Part shown: positions 1 through 8,142 of the stretch, in pieces | Layout of the letters: every line of letters starts with the position of its first letter | Numbering within the stretch: position 1 is the stretch's first letter | NCBI GenBank assembly: GCA_016342745.1 | Contig: JAEINT010000019.1 | Coordinates: 1 to 64,000 of the forward strand | Reading direction: 5' to 3' | DNA length: 64,000 bases | DNA from: Labilibaculum sp. | GTDB taxonomy: Bacteria > Bacteroidota > Bacteroidia > Bacteroidales > Marinifilaceae | The notes under the pieces: generated by a model | Seen by the model: only the letters and a program-made list of their open reading frames with translations | What the model was told of the DNA's origin: nothing | Database searches by the model: none | Position numbers and translations under genes: made by a program

Positions 1-1
1 T

Positions 2-73
2 CCAAAAACCGCGGTGCTTATGAAGGCCTTTGAAAAAAAGAAAATTATAGAGGTGACACAGTTCATTGAATAG
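2..73 (+). CDS. C-terminal tail of an unidentified gene (cut by window start)
   Basis: An open frame enters from the left edge and gives 23 residues ending in KKKIIEVTQFIE before TAG. The codons and the lysine-rich helical ending look like real protein. It is too short to assign a family, so no function is proposed. It is the only plus-strand gene before the repeat region that follows. Confidence 0.5.
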   Translation, partial: PKTAVLMKAFEKKKIIEVTQFIE

Positions 74-117
74 ACCCTTTACTTTACTGAACAGACTCTA
101 TTATCCTCGCGAATACG

Positions 118-396
118 CAGTTTTTCCTTCCACAATCGCATTATTTCCAAGGCAAAGACTCTTTTTCCTTCCGCAAATGGGCTGAGCAATTTCGCAAACA
201 CATCTTTTCCTCGCGCAAAGGCAGTTTTTCCTTTCACAATCGCATTATTTCCATGGCAAAGACTCTTTTTCCTTTCACAAATGGGCTGAGCAATTTCACA
301 AACACAGTTTTTCCTCTCGCAAAGACAGTTTTTCCTTCCACAATCGCATTTTTTCTAAGGCAAAGACTCTTTTTCCTTTCACAAATGCAATTATTC
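118..396. repeat. 104-bp tandem repeat, about 2.7 copies
   Basis: Copies begin at 118, 222 and 326, each with CAGTTTTTCCTT(T/C)CACAATCGC, giving an exact 104-bp period with a few percent divergence. The third copy breaks off near 396. Inside each unit a shorter pyrimidine-rich motif (TTTTTCCTTnCnCAAA) recurs about every 35-40 bases. The period is not a multiple of three, so short open frames across it are unlikely to be genes. It lies between a gene tail and a dispersed palindrome. Confidence 0.85.
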
Positions 397-404
397 TTGG
401 TTAT

Positions 405-545
405 TGTCATTGCGAGGAATGAAGCAATCTCTTAATAGTTTGTTGTGCCTCCATTTTTGGTTTGGCACTACTGAATTCGGACAGATTGCCACAGCCTCAT
501 TCTTCAGCTTCGCTACCGAGCTTGCGAGATCACTGAAAGTAATGA
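405..545. repeat. Dispersed palindromic repeat (GTCATTGCGAGGAATGAAGC type)
   Basis: The left arm reads GTCATTGCGAGGAATGAAGC then AATCT. The right arm has AGATTGCCACAGCC and ends in AGTAATGAC, the complement of the left arm. Elements of this form are scattered through many Bacteroidota genomes outside genes. The middle is degenerate. Confidence 0.7.
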
Positions 546-551
546 CAGCCT

Positions 552-1181
552 CTATTTTAAAAAACCTTGACTGCGAATGTCTTTGTGAATCTGGGCAATG
601 TTATAAGGGATATCGGCTGCTACCAGCCAATTGATATCTAAACCGTTCTGAATGGCAATTTTCATTAGGTACTCATTTTTGCCGATCTCATTGCCCAAGA
701 TCTGAAGATCGTTCTTTATTTCGATAAAATAATCTTCATGTAACTTCTTAATTAAGATCAATATTTTAAAGCTTCTCGAAACAATGTATAAGCAACACTT
801 ATGCGCTTTGGCATAGGGAGCGGCGGCTATTTTTTGGCTGTTAAATTGCAAAACCTCATTCAACATCAATAGGTTTAAGCTCACTTCTCCAAAATGATCT
901 CTGGTTATTTTAACATGCTCCGATATCTCTCCACTCAAATATCGCATATCCATGTGTAAATAGCCAGGACTGTAATACCCATTGGTTATTTTAGCCACCT
1001 CTTGCATCACATGAGCTTCCATTTCCTGTCTCTTACTTTCGATCGATTTATTTTCCACCAAATCGAAGTACAATCGGTTAACAAGATTCAAATCCTTTTT
1101 TAACAAACGAAATAATAACTTGTCTTTTTCGCTTGATGGCAAATTAGAAATGGCTTCCTTAAATTCTTTATCTAATTTCAT
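552..1181 (-). CDS. Hypothetical protein, 209 aa
   Basis: I do not recognise the family. The product is predicted soluble, with no signal peptide or membrane segment, and is charged and mostly helical. The first 60 residues are lysine/leucine-rich (for example SSEKDKLLFRLLKKDLN), and there is a mid-protein helix around YLSGEISEHVKITRDHFGEV. It opens with MKLDKEFKEAISNLP. It stands alone: the nearest genes are a fragment on the other side of the repeats and the polysaccharide operon, which ends about 400 bases upstream. Length and codon use support a real gene. Function unknown. Confidence 0.75.
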   Translation of the reverse strand: MKLDKEFKEAISNLPSSEKDKLLFRLLKKDLNLVNRLYFDLVENKSIESKRQEMEAHVMQEVAKITNGYYSPGYLHMDMRYLSGEISEHVKITRDHFGEVSLNLLMLNEVLQFNSQKIAAAPYAKAHKCCLYIVSRSFKILILIKKLHEDYFIEIKNDLQILGNEIGKNEYLMKIAIQNGLDINWLVAADIPYNIAQIHKDIRSQGFLK

Positions 1182-1466
1182 ATGTTGCTTATTTGCTTGG
1201 ATGTACAGACTATCTCATTCGGCTAATTTAAATAAAAGTTGAAAATAAAGCGAATCGTTTACTACCAATTGTCATAGTGAGAAGCGCAGCGACGTGGCTA
1301 TCAATTGATTCTTGAACCTCCTCTATTGGAACGGATCCTTCATTCAAAAACCTCACCCCGACCCTCTCTTTCAGGAGAGGGAGTTTCTATTAATAGCTAT
1401 GGAAATACCATTTTTTATAGTACCAATCAGTTGCCAGACATAAGAAACCAAAAGTACAAGCATAAG
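1182..1466. repeat. Intergenic stretch with fragments of dispersed repeats
   Basis: No gene is seen. Around 1268-1303, GTCATAGTGAGAAGCGCAGC matches a degraded end of the palindrome family at 405. Around 1353-1388 is a second common element, CCTCACCCCGACCCTCTC, followed by a small CCCTCTC/GAGAGGG hairpin. Both look like relics with no function of their own. Confidence 0.55.
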
Positions 1467-1499
1467 AAAACCCAACAAATTTAAATTCGTTGGGTTTTA
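1467..1499 (-). terminator. Rho-independent terminator of the polysaccharide operon
   Basis: AAAACCCAAC pairs with GTTGGGTTTT around a short AT-rich loop. The arms give a T-rich run on either strand, so it may also serve the plus strand. It lies about 90 bases beyond the last gene of the minus-strand operon. Confidence 0.75.
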
Positions 1500-1532
1500 T
1501 TTGTATCGTATAATTTCAAGCTTACTATTTTC

Positions 1533-1580
1533 CTTCGGCCTCGCAAGAACAACAGGTTCTTACGAGGTAGTACGCCGAAG
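1533..1580 (-). terminator. Long two-part hairpin just after the last operon gene
   Basis: Outer arms CTTCGGC/GCCGAAG enclose inner arms CTCGCAAGAAC/GTTCTTACGAG. It starts 9 bases past the stop of the aminotransferase gene. It lacks a good T-run on the minus strand, so it may protect the mRNA 3' end or act together with the hairpin at 1467-1499. Confidence 0.5.
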
Positions 1581-1588
1581 TTTTTATA

Positions 1589-2725
1589 TTATTTTTTGAA
1601 TAATTTTAAAATTGCTTCTTTAATTCTGTCACGATCTTCATTAGTCATATTCGAGCCTGAAGGAAGGCACAATCCTTTTTCGAATAGTTCTTCTGAAGTT
1701 CCGTTTCCGTAGTATGGACAATCAGCAAAAACAGGTTGCATGTGCATTGGTTTCCACAATGGGCGACACTCAATATTATCCTTTTCTAATTCCAAACGGA
1801 AATCTTCCCTGCTAATCCCATTCGTTTTCTCTGGATCAACCAAAATTGAAGTTAACCAATAGTTTGAAAAATAATCTTCATTTGGCTCTTCTAAAAGAGT
1901 TACTCCCGCAATATTGGTAAACAGCTCTTTATAAAATTTAAAGTTAGCACGACGCTGAGCAACCCGTTCATCCAAAACCTCCATTTGTCCACGACCAATA
2001 CCTGCTACAATATTACTCATACGGTAATTATACCCAATATGAGAATGCTGATAGTGTGGAGCACTGTCCCGTGCTTGAGTTGCCAAGAATCTTGATTTCT
2101 CAATTAATTCCTTATCATCTGATATTAAAGCCCCACCACCTGAGGTGGTGATGATCTTATTTCCATTAAAGGACAGAATACCAAACTTACCAAAAGCACC
2201 CATACATTTTCCTTTGTACTTACTACCAAGAGCTTCGGCAGCATCTTCAATTAAAGGAATATCATATTTGTTTGCGACAGCCATCAATTCTTCAATCTTT
2301 GCAGGCATACCATACAAATATACCACTACAATCGCTTTCGGTTTATTTCCTTTGGCAATTCTATCTTTAATAGCCACCTCTAACTGTTCCGGACACATGT
2401 TCCATGTCTCTTTTTCCGAATCAATTAGAATTGGGCTGGCGCCCAAATAGCTAATCGGGTTTACTGTAGCCGAAAAAGTAAAAGAGGAAGCAATCACTTC
2501 ATCACCTGCTTTTACACCCAACAGAATTAGAGAAAGATGAATGGCCGCAGTACCTGCACTCAATGCCGAAGCATATTTCGCTCCTGTGTAATTTTGCAGA
2601 TCTTCCTCAAAACCATTTACATTGGGTCCCAGAGGAGCCACCCAGTTGGTATCGTACGCTTCCTGAACGTATTTCATTTCGTTTCCTCCCATATGGGGAG
2701 AAGAGAGCCATATTTTTGATTGCAT
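1589..2725 (-). CDS. DegT/DnrJ/EryC1/StrS aminotransferase (PglE/EpsN-like)
   Basis: A PLP enzyme of 378 aa, the normal length for sugar aminotransferases. Lys190 in SFNGNK-IITTSGGG is the expected Schiff-base lysine and Asp161 in EDAAEALGS the expected PLP-nitrogen ligand. The N-terminal WLSSPHMGGNEMKYV is typical of the PglE/EpsN subgroup, which makes a UDP-4-amino-4,6-dideoxy-HexNAc from the 4-keto sugar. The gene ends the operon, 3 bases after a PglC-like transferase, and a matching 4,6-dehydratase opens the locus. The three together suggest that the repeat unit starts with an aminated dideoxy sugar such as bacillosamine. The exact substrate is inferred. Confidence 0.9.
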   Translation of the reverse strand: MQSKIWLSSPHMGGNEMKYVQEAYDTNWVAPLGPNVNGFEEDLQNYTGAKYASALSAGTAAIHLSLILLGVKAGDEVIASSFTFSATVNPISYLGASPILIDSEKETWNMCPEQLEVAIKDRIAKGNKPKAIVVVYLYGMPAKIEELMAVANKYDIPLIEDAAEALGSKYKGKCMGAFGKFGILSFNGNKIITTSGGGALISDDKELIEKSRFLATQARDSAPHYQHSHIGYNYRMSNIVAGIGRGQMEVLDERVAQRRANFKFYKELFTNIAGVTLLEEPNEDYFSNYWLTSILVDPEKTNGISREDFRLELEKDNIECRPLWKPMHMQPVFADCPYYGNGTSEELFEKGLCLPSGSNMTNEDRDRIKEAILKLFKK

Positions 2726-2728
2726 ATC

Positions 2729-3313
2729 TTAATAGTTTGTTCTAAATACAGTATTCCAAATAATTTTAAGATCACCTATCAAAGAGTGATTGTAATAATA
2801 ATCCAAATTAATTTTCACCTTATCAGGAAAAATAATCTCATCATTATACTTTATGGGATCTTCAACACTTGCTAATATTTCTTCTTCATTAGAATATTTT
2901 AATGAAGCCGGGCCGGTTATCCCGGGTCTTAATTCCAATACTTTTCGGTCTTCTCCTTTCAACTTATCTGCATATCCAGGCACATCAGGACGAGGTCCTA
3001 CCAAACTCATATCTCCCACTAGTACATTCCACAATCCGGGTAATTCATCCAATTTGTACTTTCGAAGAAAAGCCCCTAAAGGAGTTATTCTTGCTTCTCC
3101 AGCTACAGATACAGAACTGCCTGAATGCCCCACAGACATACTCCTAAATTTCACCATAGTAAACAATTTACCTTTTCGACCTACTCTTTTCTGTTTAAAA
3201 AAAGCAGGGCCATCCGGCATTTTAAATCTTATAACAAGATATACAACACCTATTACGGGTAATAATAATCCTCCTCCTACAAATGCTGTTAATCTATCAA
3301 ATAAAAACTTCAT
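2729..3313 (-). CDS. Initiating sugar-phosphate transferase (PglC-like, bacterial sugar transferase)
   Basis: A short (194 aa) monotopic phosphoglycosyltransferase with one N-terminal membrane helix (about 8-30). It has the conserved FKQKRVGRKG, MVKFRSM, KLDELPGLWNVLVGDMS and VGPRPD blocks. Asp89-Glu90 is the expected catalytic pair. The family moves a sugar-1-phosphate from a UDP-sugar to undecaprenyl phosphate on the inner membrane, the first step of repeat-unit assembly. The small size without extra N-terminal helices matches PglC rather than WbaP. The aminotransferase next door probably makes its substrate. Confidence 0.9.
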   Translation of the reverse strand: MKFLFDRLTAFVGGGLLLPVIGVVYLVIRFKMPDGPAFFKQKRVGRKGKLFTMVKFRSMSVGHSGSSVSVAGEARITPLGAFLRKYKLDELPGLWNVLVGDMSLVGPRPDVPGYADKLKGEDRKVLELRPGITGPASLKYSNEEEILASVEDPIKYNDEIIFPDKVKINLDYYYNHSLIGDLKIIWNTVFRTNY

Positions 3314-3321
3314 GGTTCAAA

Positions 3322-4317
3322 TTAAGATTTTATAAATGGTAATTTAATAAGTCCCATTAGAGATCCAATACCATAGGAAAAATGCAAGGTTATAAAGGCT
3401 ATAAGGACATTCAAAAAGTTTAATTCTTTAGAAATTGATACTCTTATAGAAATTATACTCATTACGATTAAATAGAACGACAAACTCAATAAACCAAGTC
3501 CAACAAACAATATATCTATTGTAACAAATAATATAGGAACCAATATAGAAAGAATAAATGCCAATGGAATAAAATGTCTAATAGACAAAGATTTAAAGTT
3601 TTTAGTATAAAAAACAGTTAAAATATTCCATAATCCATTCTGATAATTATTCTTTGCCAAGGCTTTATAATTTTCTCTGGCATAATAAGTACAGGTAGTA
3701 TCCGGAATAAGAAAGATTTTACCTCCGCCGCTTTTTATTCGTTTATTTAGTTCAATATCTTGATTTCTGGCGAGCCTTTCGTCATAATATCCAAATCGAG
3801 AAAACACATCCTTACGAAAACATCCAAAAGGAACCGTATCTGCTTCCTGAATATTATCAACTCCTGTTCGGAAAAGTGAATTACCTACACCAAATCGATG
3901 ACTTAGTACTTCTTTAATAGCAAGAGCCTTATTGGTCTTATTTAGAACTTGGGTTAAACAAACCGCTCCAACATTATCAGCGTTAAGCTTAATTAAGTTA
4001 TCAACTAAAATCTTTACATAATTTTTAGGATAACTTGAATGCGCATCAATGCGAATTATAATATCCCCATTTGCCTCTTTTATTCCTTTATTCATAGCAT
4101 AAGGAACAATTTTTTCCGAGTTATCTAATAACTTTATATTGTCATGTTTTTTTTGATACCCTTCAATCAGTTCTCTTGTTCTATCATTACTTCCACCATC
4201 TACAAAAATGATTTCAATTTTCTCTTTAGGATAATCCTGTGCAAGTACTGATTCAATACAATTAGATATATATTTCTCTTCGTTATAAGTAGGGCAGATT
4301 ACAGAAACATTCCTCAT
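3322..4317 (-). CDS. Glycosyltransferase family 2, membrane-anchored (ExoA-like)
   Basis: The N-terminal GT-A domain has ICPTYNEEKYISNCIESV, IIFVDGGSNDRTRE and the metal-binding region IIRIDAHSSYP. The C-terminal 100 residues form about three membrane helices (HFIPLAFILSILVPILF onward). This layout fits ExoA-type transferases that extend a lipid-linked repeat unit on the cytoplasmic face of the inner membrane. It lies 8 bases upstream of the initiating transferase. Donor and acceptor cannot be read from sequence. Confidence 0.85.
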   Translation of the reverse strand: MRNVSVICPTYNEEKYISNCIESVLAQDYPKEKIEIIFVDGGSNDRTRELIEGYQKKHDNIKLLDNSEKIVPYAMNKGIKEANGDIIIRIDAHSSYPKNYVKILVDNLIKLNADNVGAVCLTQVLNKTNKALAIKEVLSHRFGVGNSLFRTGVDNIQEADTVPFGCFRKDVFSRFGYYDERLARNQDIELNKRIKSGGGKIFLIPDTTCTYYARENYKALAKNNYQNGLWNILTVFYTKNFKSLSIRHFIPLAFILSILVPILFVTIDILFVGLGLLSLSFYLIVMSIISIRVSISKELNFLNVLIAFITLHFSYGIGSLMGLIKLPFIKS

Positions 4318-4372
4318 AAATTCAATTAAAAGTGAGTATTTATAATGATTTGAATATGTGAAAATTATTCAA

Positions 4373-5143
4373 TTAAAATGGAAATAATGATTTAAATCTT
4401 TTAGTTATGTTACTAAAATGCTTTAGATAAAAAATATAATATATAGGAAATCCAATGACACCGAACATTCTTACAAACACATTATACGTCACCTGCATTT
4501 TCTCATAAGTTAGTAATTTCTTTTCCTTACTTAATTTCAAATGATATACAATAAATTTTGGTTGAAATAAAATATTACTCTTAGTTTTTAAAATATCTGA
4601 AAGGAATATATTTTCCTCACCAGATGGAAATTTAGCTCCTAACCCAAAATTCTCATCAAAGCGTATTCCTTTATTAATAATCTCATTTGAAAAAAACAAT
4701 TCAATAGAACTGACCTTACCTATTGTGAGTTTATTTAAAAATTTTGATTCATTCCAATAAAAATCTTTATACTGACAATTACTTATAGGATCAAATATTT
4801 TGAAAGAAAATATTTTCACCAAACTATTCCTTTTTATAGTTTCAACAACATCCATAAGACCATTCTCGGGATACCAACAGTCATCATCAGAAATAGAACA
4901 GAAATCACCACTCACATATTGCAAACCTATATTTCTAGCTAAGGATAACCCTTTCTTGTTAATCTTTATGTGCTTATAAGTTAATTTAGAATTAAGCAAA
5001 GCAGTCTCAACAGGATTATGGTTAATCTGAGAAACAATAATAAGCTCGAAATTCTTATATGTCTGGGATTCTAAACTACTTAATAATCGTTTTAACTCTT
5101 GATCTCTATCTCCTAGAGTACATAATATCAGACTTATCTTCAT
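4373..5143 (-). CDS. Glycosyltransferase family 2
   Basis: A 256-aa GT-A fold enzyme. The start, ISLILCTLGDRDQELKRLL, and FELIIVSQ form the nucleotide-binding half, and SISDDDCWYP supplies the acidic metal site. The C-terminus is basic with an aromatic stretch (FPIYYIFYLKHF) that probably lies on the membrane. It sits 3 bases after the GT4 gene in the same operon. It is visibly AT-rich compared with the sugar-nucleotide genes, in keeping with a serotype-specific cassette. Specificity unknown. Confidence 0.82.
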   Translation of the reverse strand: MKISLILCTLGDRDQELKRLLSSLESQTYKNFELIIVSQINHNPVETALLNSKLTYKHIKINKKGLSLARNIGLQYVSGDFCSISDDDCWYPENGLMDVVETIKRNSLVKIFSFKIFDPISNCQYKDFYWNESKFLNKLTIGKVSSIELFFSNEIINKGIRFDENFGLGAKFPSGEENIFLSDILKTKSNILFQPKFIVYHLKLSKEKKLLTYEKMQVTYNVFVRMFGVIGFPIYYIFYLKHFSNITKRFKSLFPF

Positions 5144-5146
5144 TTA

Positions 5147-6232
5147 CTAGTGATTTAAAATTTCTTTAAATTGTGAAATATTATTATCCAAAGAAAATAA
5201 TTGTTTTGCAATTAAATACGAGTTATTCGAGATTCTATTATAAGTAAAATTATCATGTAATAAATCATAAACGCATTTTGTTACCATACTCATATCTCCA
5301 TTACAATGATAACCTAATTCATATTTATCCATTAGCCCATCAGGATTTGAATTAAGAGATACAACAGGTACACCTCTTAACCATGCCTGAATAAAAGTAT
5401 TGGAAAACCCTTCCGAATCGCTTGTGTTAACAAGTATATCAGATTTCACAATCATATTATTAACATAATCGTTTTCATTTTCGCCTAAATATATAACATT
5501 AGACATCTGTTTTATCCTATTAATTAAAGTATCACCATATTTTCCTTGTTCTATACGCCCAATAATGTAGAATTTAAACGATTTAAAGTCTTTATAACTG
5601 TTTGCTATATCTAAATACTTTTCCATCCTTTTTACCATTCTGGCACTCCCAATCCACAAGATTGATTTATCAACACAATCTTTAGATTCTTTACTTGGTT
5701 TAGAATCAGGATCAGGATGCAAATTATATATCTTCAAGATAGGTTTTATACCATAATAAGATAATAATTCTTTCTGATTATCAGTTTGCACGATAAATTG
5801 AACTTGTGTTTTAATAATAGACTTAAAGAAGAAATATCTAACTCTACCACTTAGTGTTGATGGAAATCTTAACGAATACTCATCAGCTATATGCAAATAA
5901 TATGGAATTTTATATTCATAAACATATTTAGATAAGTGAAACGAAAACGAATCTAAAACTCTTTGATATATTAAACTAGGTTCCTCTCTATTTAATATAT
6001 TTTGTATTTTCCTAAATGTCGGATAATACAAAAATGCCCTATCTAAAATTCGATTTATTTTTAAAGTATAAACCTTTATACCATCAAGGTCAAGAATTTC
6101 ATCAGTATCGTGTCCTACAGATATAAAAAAAACTTCATTTTCCTTATTTAATTCAGTAGCTAATAATTTAGCTTGATACTCAGCCCCTCCTTTTAATAAT
6201 GGATAGTAACCAATAAAAAAACAAATTTTCAT
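5147..6232 (-). CDS. Glycosyltransferase family 4
   Basis: A GT-B enzyme of 361 aa. The N-terminus FFIGYYPLLKGGAEYQAKLL is the acceptor-side GGAE motif. SEGFSNTFIQAWLRGVPVV is the C-terminal donor-binding region, where the E-x7-E seen in many relatives is not obvious. Its start overlaps the end of the polymerase gene by 4 bases, implying translational coupling. It adds one sugar to the lipid-linked unit; the donor is unknown. Confidence 0.85.
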   Translation of the reverse strand: MKICFFIGYYPLLKGGAEYQAKLLATELNKENEVFFISVGHDTDEILDLDGIKVYTLKINRILDRAFLYYPTFRKIQNILNREEPSLIYQRVLDSFSFHLSKYVYEYKIPYYLHIADEYSLRFPSTLSGRVRYFFFKSIIKTQVQFIVQTDNQKELLSYYGIKPILKIYNLHPDPDSKPSKESKDCVDKSILWIGSARMVKRMEKYLDIANSYKDFKSFKFYIIGRIEQGKYGDTLINRIKQMSNVIYLGENENDYVNNMIVKSDILVNTSDSEGFSNTFIQAWLRGVPVVSLNSNPDGLMDKYELGYHCNGDMSMVTKCVYDLLHDNFTYNRISNNSYLIAKQLFSLDNNISQFKEILNH

Positions 6233-7614
6233 TTTCTTGTTGTTTTAAATCTTAATCGAGCTAATACAGAAACGATAAAAGATAGAAGAATTATAAAAAT
6301 AAATTTCTGAAATACATATTCAAATGCTGATCTAGGAAACAAAATGACTAATTCAAAACATAAAACATAAATTAATACTGAAAACAGTGAAATTGTTGTA
6401 TGTCTTGTTATTTCCAAATTAAGAATGAATGTAAATATTAAAAAAAATACAATTAAAGCACCCAAATAACCAAAGTTTAAATACGCTTCATAAATAGATG
6501 AATAAGCAGTACCACCTATAGACCCTTTCTTTCCTCTCTCGGGGAAATATTTATCACGATATTTAATGGTTTCAGACTTATCATAAAATGGATTAACAAC
6601 TTTCGGTAATAACTGAGAGTAGACATGCAAGTAAGTTCCGCCATATCTATATTCGAATTGATGCGTTCGATCATGAGCTACACGGTAATTTAAACAGGAT
6701 GTTCCAAATTCACTATTAGCAGGATTAAGAACAAAACCTATCAAATCAACATGCTCTTTCACATATTTAATACCATCACTGAAAGTTACTTTAAGTCCAC
6801 TATCGTAAACATTTCTATAAACAGTTAATACTGAAAAAAACACATAAAAAATTAAACCGATAATTATTGAACTTGTCTTAATTGAGATATTAATTCTGAA
6901 ATAAAAATAGGCAATTAAAGAGCTAGCTAAAGCAATTACAAAGGTTCCTCTCTCGCCTATAATCATATTAAATGAAATGTATACAACATTTGCAGATATA
7001 AAGAATAATATTTTTTTTAATGTTACTTTTTCCAAAGATAAAGTAAAAAATATAATAGATAGGTAGAAAAATATCTCGCTTGGCAGCATTAAGCTTGCGT
7101 CATTTATTGCAGACTGATAGGCTAGTTTACCTGAAAATAAAATCTTAGGACCTCCAACGCGTAGGAAATTAATTAGCTCAAAAACACTTGATAGACAACC
7201 TAATATTATAGCAAATCGAAAAAAATTTCGTTTATTAAAGTTGTTTTCCTGACACTTAAGAATTCTTAATTTAGGGACATTCAATAAATAAGCTATTATC
7301 ATAGCAAATAATGCCAAATGATTCATTAAAACAAATGAAATTAAAGTGACATCAACATCTTCCCATGCCGAAATATAGTCTTTTCTATATTCTCCTAATG
7401 GCAACTCAAGAATTACAGAAAGAGGAACAGAATACGAATACAAACCAAAAAAGAATAAAAAGAAGAAACTTAATGATAATAAACCAACTTTTTTGACAAT
7501 TTTCCTTGTGAAAAGTAGATACAACAAAAATGAACTAATTAGCCCTAATTCAAAATAAGATGAACTCAAAACCAAAAATCCTAAACTAAATAGTAATAGA
7601 TACAAAATCTTCAT
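6229..7614 (-). CDS. wzy: O-antigen polymerase-like membrane protein (Wzy candidate)
   Basis: A 461-aa protein of about 11-12 hydrophobic helices, with a long periplasmic loop near residues 300-375 that includes YRVAHDRTHQFEYRYGGTY. Wzy proteins share little sequence. The call rests on topology, the large loop and the position between Wzx and the glycosyltransferases. It would polymerise repeat units on the periplasmic side. The gene is very AT-rich and isoleucine/phenylalanine-rich. No other gene in the locus fits the role. Confidence 0.75.
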   Translation of the reverse strand: MKILYLLLFSLGFLVLSSSYFELGLISSFLLYLLFTRKIVKKVGLLSLSFFFLFFFGLYSYSVPLSVILELPLGEYRKDYISAWEDVDVTLISFVLMNHLALFAMIIAYLLNVPKLRILKCQENNFNKRNFFRFAIILGCLSSVFELINFLRVGGPKILFSGKLAYQSAINDASLMLPSEIFFYLSIIFFTLSLEKVTLKKILFFISANVVYISFNMIIGERGTFVIALASSLIAYFYFRINISIKTSSIIIGLIFYVFFSVLTVYRNVYDSGLKVTFSDGIKYVKEHVDLIGFVLNPANSEFGTSCLNYRVAHDRTHQFEYRYGGTYLHVYSQLLPKVVNPFYDKSETIKYRDKYFPERGKKGSIGGTAYSSIYEAYLNFGYLGALIVFFLIFTFILNLEITRHTTISLFSVLIYVLCFELVILFPRSAFEYVFQKFIFIILLSFIVSVLARLRFKTTRK

Positions 7615-7626
7615 ATAAAACTAAAA

Positions 7627-8142
7627 TTACTTCGTAATAAACAAATCATCATTTAAAGAAAGTAATTTAGATTTCTTATCCTCATAGCTTAAACCTTTCG
7701 TATTTAAATTATAAGGCAAAAGCCTTTCTTGTAATTCCACCAGACCACCTATTACTCTGGCAGGAACTCCAGCAACAACGCTATTGGAACTAACACTTTT
7801 TGTAATTACAGAACCAGCCCCAATTATTACATTGTCTCCAATTGTAACACCAGGCATCACTAAAGTTCTATTACCAATATATACATTATTTCCAACTTTA
7901 ATTTTACCAAAATAATCAAATTTGGGAAATTCTTTTCTAAAGACCCATGCTCCACCATGATTGAAAAATGAGTCTTCTTTTGTAACCTGTACATAATCAC
8001 CAATCTCAATTAAATATGGTTCAGAACCAAAGAATCTTGTAGCGATTGAGCATCCATTACCTATTTGTACTCCAATCTTGCGAGCATATTTCTCATCAGA
8101 CCAAAATAAGCGTTTATAAACATATACTAATTTAGATATCAT
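7627..8142 (-). CDS. Left-handed beta-helix acyltransferase (CatB/maltose O-acetyltransferase type)
   Basis: Hexapeptide repeats run through IGNGCSIATR, IKVGNNVYIGNRTLVMPGVTIGDNVIIGAGSVITKSV and the usual closing VVAGVPARVIG. An upstream ATG at 8238 exists, but the start at 8142 is chosen: its ATGA overlaps the stop of the flippase gene, the classic coupling signal, and gives 171 aa with the fold intact. It probably O-acetylates a sugar of the repeat unit. It does not resemble PglD, so it is not the obvious N-acetyltransferase for the 4-amino sugar, though this cannot be excluded. Confidence 0.85.
   Translation of the reverse strand: MISKLVYVYKRLFWSDEKYARKIGVQIGNGCSIATRFFGSEPYLIEIGDYVQVTKEDSFFNHGGAWVFRKEFPKFDYFGKIKVGNNVYIGNRTLVMPGVTIGDNVIIGAGSVITKSVSSNSVVAGVPARVIGGLVELQERLLPYNLNTKGLSYEDKKSKLLSLNDDLFITK

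Noticed and set aside
118-396. CRISPR array
   Set aside because: The repeat has a 104-bp period with no short identical repeats alternating with unique spacers, and no cas genes lie nearby.
253-634. Short open frames across the tandem repeat and the palindrome
   Set aside because: They follow repeat units whose 104-bp period breaks frame between copies, and no ribosome-binding or family signal is present.
2853-3335. 160-codon open frame opposite the PglC-like gene
   Set aside because: It is the antisense shadow of a well-conserved gene with intact active-site motifs.
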